From Marinobacter sp. AC-23 (GTDB taxonomy: Bacteria > Pseudomonadota > Gammaproteobacteria > Pseudomonadales > Oleiphilaceae), in the NCBI RefSeq assembly GCF_001858325.1, contig NZ_MBPP01000002.1, forward strand, positions 1 to 35,102: a DNA stretch of 35,102 nt, in the 5' to 3' direction. The translations under genes were made by a program, and so were the position numbers. The notes below the pieces were generated by a model that searched no databases, was not told where the DNA came from, and saw only the letters and a program-made list of their open reading frames with translations. Position 1 is the stretch's first letter. Each line of letters begins with the position of its first letter. Positions 28,774 through 35,102 of the stretch are shown here, one piece after another.

Positions 28774-29535
28774 TCAGCTGTGTGGATGAAGATGACTGCC
28801 CGGCACCTCCTCCTGCTCAATCGGGGTACGGATCAGCGTGCTGCCCTCCTGCTCCATGTCACGCATGGCTTTGCTTACGAAGCGTACATGGGCCATGGCG
28901 ACCTTCTGGGCACTGGCTGGCCTGCCGGAAATGATCGCCTCGTACAGCTGGCGGTGCTGGAGGACTATTTTTTTGCGCATCTCCGCCCGGGGGTTCAGGT
29001 TTGCAACCGATGCTTGCACGGTCATCAGCATCATGTTTTTGAGGCTGTTGAGCACGTGGACCAGAATCGGGTTGTGGGAGGCCTCGACAATCGCCTGGTG
29101 AAAGCCGTGATCCGGGCGGGCGTTGCTTAGTGGGTCGGTTTCCTCCAGGTCGCGGAAGGCTTTGGTTATGCGGTGGCGATCCACACCTGTTGCCCGCTGC
29201 GCGGCCAGGTAAGCGGCCTGTCCCTCCAATTGCTCACGCACCTCCAGTAGGTCGTACAGAGTTCTCGGGTGCCCTTCAAACAAGTGCATCAGAGGGCCTT
29301 GTGCACTGAGATCGCCTGACCCCGGCACCATTGTGGAAACAAAGGAGCCTTTGCCGTGCCGGGTTTCGATCACGCCACGACCCTGTAACTCGTGAAGTGC
29401 TTCGCGGATAACCGATCGTGACACCCGAAGGCTTGCAGCCAGTTGCCGCTCCGACGGTATTTTTTGTTCGGGCGCCAACCCGCCGTCAAGAATCAGTCGT
29501 TCCAGCCGGTAGGAGATTTCCTGTGAAATAGCCAT
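28774..29535 (-). CDS. glcC: GntR/FadR-family regulator, GlcC-like
   Basis: An N-terminal winged helix (about 1-75: SYRLERLILDGG, KIPSERQLAASLRVSRSVIREALHELQGRGVIETRHGKGSFV) is followed by a FadR-type (FCD) ligand domain with PLMHLFEGHPRTLYDLLEVREQLEG, DHGFHQAIVEASHNPILV and the C-terminal STLIRTPIE. These segments match the E. coli glycolate regulator GlcC closely as I remember it. The start at 29535 gives 253 residues, the GlcC length, and leaves an operator palindrome 19 bases upstream. The frame is open further up to a TTG at 29616, but that would place the operator inside the coding region and has no ribosome binding site. It is divergent from dctP-Q-M-glcG-glcD and probably activates it with glycolate. 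Confidence 0.87.
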   Translation of the reverse strand: MAISQEISYRLERLILDGGLAPEQKIPSERQLAASLRVSRSVIREALHELQGRGVIETRHGKGSFVSTMVPGSGDLSAQGPLMHLFEGHPRTLYDLLEVREQLEGQAAYLAAQRATGVDRHRITKAFRDLEETDPLSNARPDHGFHQAIVEASHNPILVHVLNSLKNMMLMTVQASVANLNPRAEMRKKIVLQHRQLYEAIISGRPASAQKVAMAHVRFVSKAMRDMEQEGSTLIRTPIEQEEVPGSHLHPHS

Positions 29536-29554
29536 CAGATAGCCTGCGTACCCA

Positions 29555-29567
29555 CTGGTCGGACCAG
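29555..29567. promoter_or_regulatory. GlcC/FadR-type operator, copy near glcC
   Basis: CTGGTCGGACCAG is palindromic around the centre base and contains the TGGT-N3-ACCA pattern of FadR-subfamily regulators. It lies just upstream of the chosen glcC start, fitting autoregulation. Confidence 0.7.
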
Positions 29568-29670
29568 CGGCTCTTGTCATTGTTGTTATTCGGTTTTCGC
29601 ACCTAATTGTGTGCAAGCCCTTTGAATATGGCTGATCCGGAGGGATTCGTCCATTTTTGTGAATTCAAAA

Positions 29671-29685
29671 ACTGGTCGGACCAGT
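29671..29685. promoter_or_regulatory. GlcC/FadR-type operator, copy near dctP
   Basis: ACTGGTCGGACCAGT is a perfect 15-base palindrome around one centre base, and its inner 13 bases are identical to the copy at 29555-29567. Centres are 117 bases apart, about eleven helical turns, so one regulator pair could bridge both. It lies 112 bases upstream of dctP. Confidence 0.78.
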
Positions 29686-29715
29686 GCGGTTCCCGCTGGA
29701 CTAATCGGGAACCGC
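29686..29715 (+). promoter_or_regulatory. Strong leader hairpin directly after the operator
   Basis: GCGGTTCCCG (29686-29695) pairs perfectly with CGGGAACCGC (29706-29715) across a 10-base loop, starting at the base after the operator. No T-run follows, so it is not a simple terminator. A smaller stem ACCGG/CCGGT lies near 29735-29755. Together they could shape the 5' end of the TRAP mRNA or form another protein-binding dyad. Confidence 0.5.
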
Positions 29716-29797
29716 CTACGAATATCCTTTCTGATACCGGACTTTATGCCGGTGCTGCTCTGACCTCTATAAAAACAATTTTAGCGGAGATGTTTCA

Positions 29798-30933
29798 ATG
29801 AAACCGAGCAAGACCACCCCAAATAATTGCGAAGCCGGCATTGCCCCGCCGAGCAGACGTTTTCTCAAAGCTGCAGTTCTTGGTACAGCTTTTGTCGGCG
29901 CCCTGATGATGGGAGCAGGCCAGGCTTATGCCGCAACCACCTGGAAAATCCAGTCAGTCTGGGATGCGGGTACTGTTGGCTACGATCTGTTTGAAGAATG
30001 GTGTGAGGGCATCGAAGAAAAAAGCGGCGGAGAGCTTATTTTCAAACCCTTTCCTGCCAAAGCCGTTGCCGCTGACAACAATGCGTTGTTTGAGGCTGTG
30101 CGCAATGGCGTGTTGCAGGGCATGAATCCGTTCACCCTGTATTGGTCGGGTAAGATTCCTGCATCTGTTTTCCTTTCTTCCTATCCGGCCGGCCCAGACC
30201 AGCCGCACCAGTGGGACACCATGTTCTACTCCCTGGGAATGCTGGAGAAGACCCGGGAAATCTATAAAAAATATGGTCTGTTTTACGTGGGGCCAATCCA
30301 GCACGACGCCAACATCATTCACTCAAAAAAGCCGGTTAATAACCTCAAAGATCTCAAGGGCATGAAGATGCGCGTGCCGGGTGGCATGGTTGCGGAAGTG
30401 TTCCAGCAATTCGGTGTGTCTACCGTCAGCTTGCCGGGCTCGGATATTTTCCCGGCCCTGGAAAAAGGCACCATCGATGCGGCGGACTATGTTGGCCCTG
30501 CGGTGAACTACGAGCTGGGTTTCTCCCAGGTTACTGACTACATCATGTTTGGTCCTCCGGGCGTTATGTCCATCTACCAGCCGTGGACTTGATGGATCTT
30601 ACCGTTAACCTGCGGAACTGGAACAACCTGGATCCGAAACTGCAAACGCTGGTGGAAGAGGAAGTCCGCAACTATTCCCAGCGCCATTACCTCACCATTC
30701 AGAAGCGCAACATCGAAGCTATGAAGAAGTTCAAAAAAGACGGCGATACGGTCACCCGGCTTAGCCAGGCGGATCTCTCGGAATTTCGCCGTGCAGCTAT
30801 TCCCATTTGGTACAAGTGGGCCAACAAGGATAAGGATGCCCGCGCCATATTCGATCTGCAACTGGAATACATGATGAACGATACGGTTGGCTATGTGACA
30901 GAAGCTGATATTGAAGGCGTGGAAGGCAGGTAA
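29798..30933 (+). CDS. dctP: TRAP transporter solute-binding protein (DctP family), one-base frameshift
   Basis: This periplasmic protein would bind an organic acid for the DctQM permease. The N-terminus has SRRFLKAA followed by a hydrophobic stretch ending QAYA; it resembles a twin-arginine signal but lacks the usual residue between RR and F. DctP features are WDAGTVGYDLFEEWCEGIEEKSGGEL, the carboxylate-binding Arg in LKGMKMRVPGG and the EKGTIDAADYVGPAVNYELGF region, closest in feel to the TakP/2-oxo acid branch. The first frame ends at 30592 after SIYQPWT. The second continues with VDLMDLTVNLRNW, so one G is missing at about 30581-30583 (CCGTGG for CCGGTGG). Restored length is 378 residues. 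GGAG lies eight bases before the ATG. Confidence 0.9.
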
Positions 30934-30962
30934 GTCTGCGTTATCCAATAACAATAAAGCAG

Positions 30963-31015
30963 AAGGGGAGGGCTGGAGCTGCTCTGGAAGAGAGACGCTC
31001 CGCCTTCCCTGTTTT
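30963..31015 (+). terminator. Intercistronic hairpin after dctP, possible attenuating terminator
   Basis: AAGGGGAGGGCTGGAGC pairs with GCTCCGCCTTCCCT with two small bulges, and TGTTTTG follows. Position after the binding-protein gene and before dctQ suits partial termination that gives more binding protein than permease. Confidence 0.55.
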
Positions 31016-31035
31016 GTGGCTGAGGTAGTATCAAT

Positions 31036-31740
31036 ATGTCTGACCTAGAAGGCTTCGGATTTGTAATGCCGCACTGGTTTTACTGGGGCTGGCTGGCGGT
31101 GATGCCGTTGATGATGATGGCTTGGGATAGATGGGCCCGCGCCCGAGGCGGGGAGCCCGTAGAGCCTGGAATGACCCCCGGCGAGCTGCAGGCGGAAGAA
31201 GACGACCCTTTGATCTACCTTAAGTTTGAAGGCAACTGGTTTACCCGCGTGATTGACTGGATCTGTGATAAATCCGGTGAGTTTGTGGCTTTCTGGACCA
31301 TTAACGCGGTGGTGTTTTACTTTTTTGAAGTGATCATGCGTTACATCTTCAACCAGCCTACGGTTTGGGTGCATGAAGCCAGCTTCTTGCTGCTGGGGAT
31401 GCAATATGTACTGGCAGGCGCATTTGCGATGCTGCACGGCGCCCACGTGCGCGTGGACGTGGTGTACAACCTCTTGCCGGTGCGCGGCAGGGTAGGGATG
31501 GATATCTTCACTTCTATGTTTTTCTTCGTGTTTGCGTTGGTGCTGATGATCACGTCCTGGACTTTTTTCGAGAATTCTTACTCCATGAGCGAAACCACGG
31601 TTGAGACCTGGGGCATTCAGTATTGGCCCGTTAAAGGCATGATGCTGCTCGGCTCTACTTTGCTTCTGCTGGCGGGTGTATCCAAATTTATCAAGGATGT
31701 TGTTCTGTTTATGCGCCTCGGCCAGGAGCGTGTCGCATGA
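31036..31740 (+). CDS. dctQ: TRAP transporter small permease (DctQ family) with an extra N-terminal helix
   Basis: Four C-terminal hydrophobic helices form the standard DctQ fold, with VIMRYIFNQPTVWVHEASF, GAHVRVDVVYNLL and a last helix GMMLLGSTLLLLAG being typical. Unusually, the protein starts with a further hydrophobic segment (about residues 12-29, FYWGWLAVMPLMMMAW) and a charged linker (30-75) before the standard domain, giving 234 residues instead of about 160-180. GAGGTAG precedes the ATG. dctM overlaps its stop (ATGA). With DctM it imports the DctP ligand using the sodium gradient. Confidence 0.9.
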   Translation: MSDLEGFGFVMPHWFYWGWLAVMPLMMMAWDRWARARGGEPVEPGMTPGELQAEEDDPLIYLKFEGNWFTRVIDWICDKSGEFVAFWTINAVVFYFFEVIMRYIFNQPTVWVHEASFLLLGMQYVLAGAFAMLHGAHVRVDVVYNLLPVRGRVGMDIFTSMFFFVFALVLMITSWTFFENSYSMSETTVETWGIQYWPVKGMMLLGSTLLLLAGVSKFIKDVVLFMRLGQERVA

Positions 31741-33272
31741 CGACCAATACAACAACGGCTACAGGCTCCGGCCTGGCGGGTAAGCTTGGCACCTGGCTAA
31801 TGATTCTGGCCACCGTAGGGTTCGGGCTGATCATCTGTGTCGAGATGATCAACATCCTGTTCTACGACCCATTCAGTGATGAAAAATTCCTGTTCAAATT
31901 GGCAGGCAGTCTTTCCAGCGTTGAAATTGGTCCGCTGACATACCTGATGTTTGGTTCGCTTTTTGTGGCCTTGATGATGGGCTTACCACTGGCCTTCGTG
32001 ACTGGCGGGCTTGGGGTGCTGTTCGTTTATCTGGTGGGTGACTCGATGATGTTGAACATCGTGCCCAGCCGCATTTTTCCGATGATGACCAACTCTGATC
32101 TGGCTGCGATTCCACTGTTTATTTTTATGGCCTCTATGCTGGAGCGTGCAGGGCTGATCGAGGAAATGTTCAGTGTGGTCTACAAGTGGATGGGTGGGCT
32201 CAGTGGCGGCCTGGCTACGGCAACCATTCTGGCTTCCACCCTCTTGGCAGCTATGGTTGGGGTTATCGGCGCGGCGGTGGTAACCATGGGCATTATTGCG
32301 CTGCCTGCGATGTTAAAGCGGGGCTACGATCACAAAATCGCGATTGGCTCCATTATGGCCGGCGGCACGCTGGGTATTCTTATCCCTCCGTCTATCCTGG
32401 CTATTCTGTATGCAGTAGTGGCTCAGCAGTCAGTGGGTGAATTGTACCTGGGCTCGGTGATTCCGGGGCTGATGCTCTCAAGCCTGTATATTGCTTATGT
32501 TCTGATTCGCAGCTGGTTAAACCCAAGCCTCGGGCCGCCGATACCAATAGATGAGCGTATTTCTCTACGCGAAAAACTGCGTCTCCTGAAGGGGCTTGTT
32601 GCGCCCCTGATTCTTGTGGCTCTGGTTCTTGGGTTGCTGTTCGGCGGCATCGCAACTCCGGTTGAAGCGGCGGGTATCGGTTCGTTCGGTGCCATAGTGG
32701 TCGCGCTGATGCACCGTAAGTTCACTATCGGCGGCCTGCGCGAGGCCTCAATAACCACGGCCAAAGCGACTGCCATGGTGTTGTGGATCATGTTTGGCGC
32801 TTCTGTGTTTGTCGGGTTTTATATTCTTCAGGGTGGTCAGGAGTTTGTAACCGACGCCATTTTGGGTACGGGCATGTCGTCCTACGGCATTCTGTTTCTG
32901 CTGATGGTACTGCTGGTGGTGCTGGGCATGTTCCTGGACTGGGTCGGTATTTTGCTGCTGGCGGTTCCAATCTTTATTCCTATCGTAAAAGCACTGACGT
33001 TTGACGGACTTTTTGGGTTCCCACCGGTGGATGGAGATGATGTAGTGCTCTGGTTCGGGGTGTTGTATCTGGTCAATATGCAGATGTCGTTTCTTAGTCC
33101 ACCTTTCGGTTATGCCTTGTTTTATATCCGCGGCGTGTGCCCGCCGGAAATTTCCATGGGTACGATTTTTAAATCTGCTCTGGTGTTCCTCGCCATTCAG
33201 GCATTCGGGTTGATGGTTTGCATCGCCATCCCGGGTGTTGTGACATGGCTGCCTGGCCTGGTTTATGGCTAA
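31737..33272 (+). CDS. dctM: TRAP transporter large permease (DctM family)
   Basis: The 511-residue protein has about 12-14 hydrophobic helices. DctM blocks visible are GLPLAFVTGGLGVLF, AIPLFIFMASMLERAGL, VIGAAVVTMGIIALPAMLKRGYD, AGGTLGILIPPSILAILYAVVAQQSVGELYLGS-type substrate-path residues, and FLDWVGILLLAVPIFIPIV. It is longer than the common 425-residue form because of an extra N-terminal helix and loop (about 1-60). It starts inside the dctQ stop, so translation is coupled, and glcG follows after 19 bases. Confidence 0.93.
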   Translation: MTTNTTTATGSGLAGKLGTWLMILATVGFGLIICVEMINILFYDPFSDEKFLFKLAGSLSSVEIGPLTYLMFGSLFVALMMGLPLAFVTGGLGVLFVYLVGDSMMLNIVPSRIFPMMTNSDLAAIPLFIFMASMLERAGLIEEMFSVVYKWMGGLSGGLATATILASTLLAAMVGVIGAAVVTMGIIALPAMLKRGYDHKIAIGSIMAGGTLGILIPPSILAILYAVVAQQSVGELYLGSVIPGLMLSSLYIAYVLIRSWLNPSLGPPIPIDERISLREKLRLLKGLVAPLILVALVLGLLFGGIATPVEAAGIGSFGAIVVALMHRKFTIGGLREASITTAKATAMVLWIMFGASVFVGFYILQGGQEFVTDAILGTGMSSYGILFLLMVLLVVLGMFLDWVGILLLAVPIFIPIVKALTFDGLFGFPPVDGDDVVLWFGVLYLVNMQMSFLSPPFGYALFYIRGVCPPEISMGTIFKSALVFLAIQAFGLMVCIAIPGVVTWLPGLVYG

Positions 33273-33291
33273 TTATTTGGAGGTAAGCATT

Positions 33292-33717
33292 ATGTTAACG
33301 ATTAAAAGACTGGATATTTCCGAGGCTCGACTGTTGATCGCCGGAGCGGCCGAAAAGGCCCAGAACATTGGCGTGCCCATGTGTATAGCCATTGTGGATG
33401 AGTCTGGCAATTTGATTGCGTTCGAGCGCATGGATGGCGGCAAAACCAGCAGTGTGATTGTTGCCCAGGACAAAGCCTTCACAGCCGCTGCGGCCAAAAA
33501 AGCCACCCATGATTACAATACAGTGAACGTGCCGGGCAGCTTGGCGTTTGGCATTCATACTGAGGTGGGTGGCCGCATCAGCTCGGTCGGCGGGGGCCTA
33601 CCGGTGATGGTTAATGGCGAAGTTGTGGGAGGTATCGGGCTCAGCTCTGGCACACCGCAACAGGACATGGATTGTGCCCAGGCTGGCTTGGACTTCTTCG
33701 CGGCCCAAAGCGCTTGA
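33292..33717 (+). CDS. glcG: GlcG/HbpS-family protein of the glycolate operon
   Basis: This small 141-residue protein has the family pattern: LTIKRLDISEARLLIAGAAEKA, VPMCIAIVDESGNLIAFERMDG, SSVIVAQDKAFTAAA, and IGGIGLSSGTPQQD-like end (GGIGLSSGTPQQDMDCAQAGL). GlcG lies in the glycolate operon of E. coli with unclear function; the related HbpS binds haem. GGAGG eight bases before ATG 33292 fixes the start; an upstream in-frame ATG at 33265 overlaps the dctM end and has no ribosome binding site. Its position between the transporter and glcD supports glycolate metabolism as the job of the whole cluster. Confidence 0.88.
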   Translation: MLTIKRLDISEARLLIAGAAEKAQNIGVPMCIAIVDESGNLIAFERMDGGKTSSVIVAQDKAFTAAAAKKATHDYNTVNVPGSLAFGIHTEVGGRISSVGGGLPVMVNGEVVGGIGLSSGTPQQDMDCAQAGLDFFAAQSA

Positions 33718-33755
33718 GAAAGATAGGTTGAAGTAGCCAGGTTAAGAGAGCTGTT

Positions 33756-35102
33756 ATGAAAAATGAACCGAAAATCAGCCAAGCAGAACTGGCTGAAAAG
33801 TTCCGGACATTTATTGATCCGGACTACATCATTACAGATGATGAAACCATGAAGCCCTACGAATGCGATGGCATGTCTATGTATTGTGAGATGCCATTGC
33901 TGGTTGTGCTGCCGGAAACCGTAACCCAGGTGCAGCGCATTATGCGCATTTGCTATGAGCACGGGGTTCCCGTAGTCGCTCGGGGCGCAGGAACTGGCCT
34001 GAGCGCCGGGGCTATGCCGCACAAAGAGGGCGTGGTGCTCTCGCTGGCCAAGTTCAACCGTATCTTGCACATAGATCCACTGGCACGAACGGCCAGTCTT
34101 CAGCCGGGCGTTCGCAACCTCGCCATCAGCGAAGAGGCGGCTCAGTATGGGCTCTATTATGGCCCGGACCCGTCATCGCAGATTGCCTGCACCATTGGCG
34201 GCAATGTGGCTGAAAACTCAGGCGGTGTGCACTGCCTGAAGTATGGCCTCACAGTGCACAACATTCTCAGTGTGGAAATGGTGACCGCTGAAGGCGATGT
34301 GGTTACCGTTGGCAGCGACGGTCTTGATGGCTGCGGCATGGATTTGCTCGCCCTGATAACCGGATCGGAAGGGCTGCTGGGTGTGGTCACCGAAGTGAAG
34401 GTAAAGCTTCTGCCTAAGCCTGAAGTGGCGCGAGTTGTGATGGCCGGTTTTGACAGCGTTCAAAAAGCCGGTGATGCCGTGGGCGGTATTATCTCCCACG
34501 GTATTATTCCGGGTGGGCTGGAAATGATGGATGGCTACGCCATTGTAGCCGCAGACGACTTTGCCGGCGCTGGTTACCCTCGCGATGCAAAAGCGCTGTT
34601 GCTATGCGAAGTAGATGGCACCGAAGAGGAAGTGCACGAGCACATAGCGGCGGCTGAGGCTGTTTTCCGCAAGCTGGGCGCCACCTCGGTTCGCACCTCC
34701 CAAAGTGAACAGGAGCGCACGCTGCTCTGGTTGGGCAGAAAGTCCGCCTTCCCAGCAGTTGGCCGTATTTCTCCGGATTATTACTGCATGGATGGCACCA
34801 TTCCCCGGCGCCACATTGCCTTCGTACTGACAGAAATGCAGAAACTTTCTGAGGAGTTTGGTTTGCGCGTAGCCAACGTGTTCCATGCCGGCGATGGCAA
34901 CTTGCACCCGTTGATTCTATTTGATGCCAATGTGCCGGGGGAGTTTGAGCGCACAGAAGCCTTTGGTGCCAGCATACTGAAAATGTGTGTGGACGTTGGC
35001 GGCTGCATTACCGGCGAGCACGGCGTAGGCGTGGAAAAGATTCGGCAAATGGCGATCCAATTCAACGACCACGAGCTTGAGCAGTTTCACGACGTGAAAG
35101 CC
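33756..35102 (+). CDS. glcD: Glycolate oxidase FAD-linked subunit GlcD (partial, runs off the end)
   Basis: GlcD oxidises glycolate (and often D-lactate) to glyoxylate as the FAD subunit of the GlcDEF complex. The frame opens at ATG 33756 with AAGAGAG upstream and is uninterrupted for 449 codons to the window edge; E. coli GlcD has about 499 residues, so roughly 50 are missing. The FAD-binding motifs ARGAGTGLSAGA and TIGGNVAENSGGVHCLKYG, the loop TGSEGLLGVVTEV, and the C-terminal HAGDGNLHPLI and CITGEHGVGVEKI segments are all present. glcE and glcF probably follow outside the window. Confidence 0.95.
   Translation, partial: MKNEPKISQAELAEKFRTFIDPDYIITDDETMKPYECDGMSMYCEMPLLVVLPETVTQVQRIMRICYEHGVPVVARGAGTGLSAGAMPHKEGVVLSLAKFNRILHIDPLARTASLQPGVRNLAISEEAAQYGLYYGPDPSSQIACTIGGNVAENSGGVHCLKYGLTVHNILSVEMVTAEGDVVTVGSDGLDGCGMDLLALITGSEGLLGVVTEVKVKLLPKPEVARVVMAGFDSVQKAGDAVGGIISHGIIPGGLEMMDGYAIVAADDFAGAGYPRDAKALLLCEVDGTEEEVHEHIAAAEAVFRKLGATSVRTSQSEQERTLLWLGRKSAFPAVGRISPDYYCMDGTIPRRHIAFVLTEMQKLSEEFGLRVANVFHAGDGNLHPLILFDANVPGEFERTEAFGASILKMCVDVGGCITGEHGVGVEKIRQMAIQFNDHELEQFHDVKA

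Noticed and set aside
31045..31755. A 236-codon minus-strand frame opposite dctQ
   Set aside because: It is His/Gln-rich, as expected from reading the complement of a hydrophobic membrane protein gene.

Overview
The window looks like chromosome from a marine gammaproteobacterium close to Marinobacter and the pseudomonads. This is inferred from gene content and moderately high G+C, not from a database match. The pointers are a two-subunit arginine N-succinyltransferase (aruF/aruG), a pseudomonad-type aceE-aceF pair, a DcaP-like porin, an HisJQMP/Aot-type basic amino acid transporter and a glycolate gene set with a TRAP transporter. No rRNA, tRNA, CRISPR array, insertion sequence or prophage was seen.

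Layout. Positions 1-5000 hold the tail of an unidentified gene, a Lon-type protease (minus), a thioredoxin-TPR chaperone (cnoX/ybbN, plus) and a radical-SAM 2,3-aminomutase-like gene (minus). The last two converge on a perfect bidirectional terminator. Positions 5000-10350 hold a 557-base regulatory gap, aceE-aceF (pyruvate dehydrogenase E1 and E2) and a 408-base gap with a short orphan ORF. Positions 10350-13160 hold a DcaP-like porin (minus) divergent from a DnaQ-type exonuclease fused to a GIY-YIG (UvrC/Cho-like) nuclease. Positions 13257-19474 are the arginine succinyltransferase operon aruC-aruF-aruG-astD-astB. Positions 19495-24429 are a TetR regulator divergent from an RND efflux adaptor and pump, with a twin palindromic operator between them. 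Positions 24451-28618 (minus) are a basic amino acid ABC transporter (aotP-J-Q-M) followed by astE, the last step of the AST pathway. Positions 28774-35102 are a GlcC-like regulator divergent from a TRAP transporter (dctP-Q-M), glcG and the start of glcD, which runs off the end.

How they work together. Arginine or ornithine would enter through AotJQMP and be degraded by AruC, AruFG, AstB, AstD and AstE to glutamate and succinate. Glycolate or a related 2-hydroxy acid would enter through the TRAP system and be oxidised by the GlcD complex, under GlcC acting at two near-identical operator palindromes.

The most striking property of the raw sequence is that five otherwise well-conserved genes (lon, aruF, the RND pump, aotQ, dctP) are each broken by what looks like one missing base, all in the same direction and all explicable as loss of one base from a short run. 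Systematic sequencing or assembly error is the simplest explanation. The gene models here span the breaks and say so.
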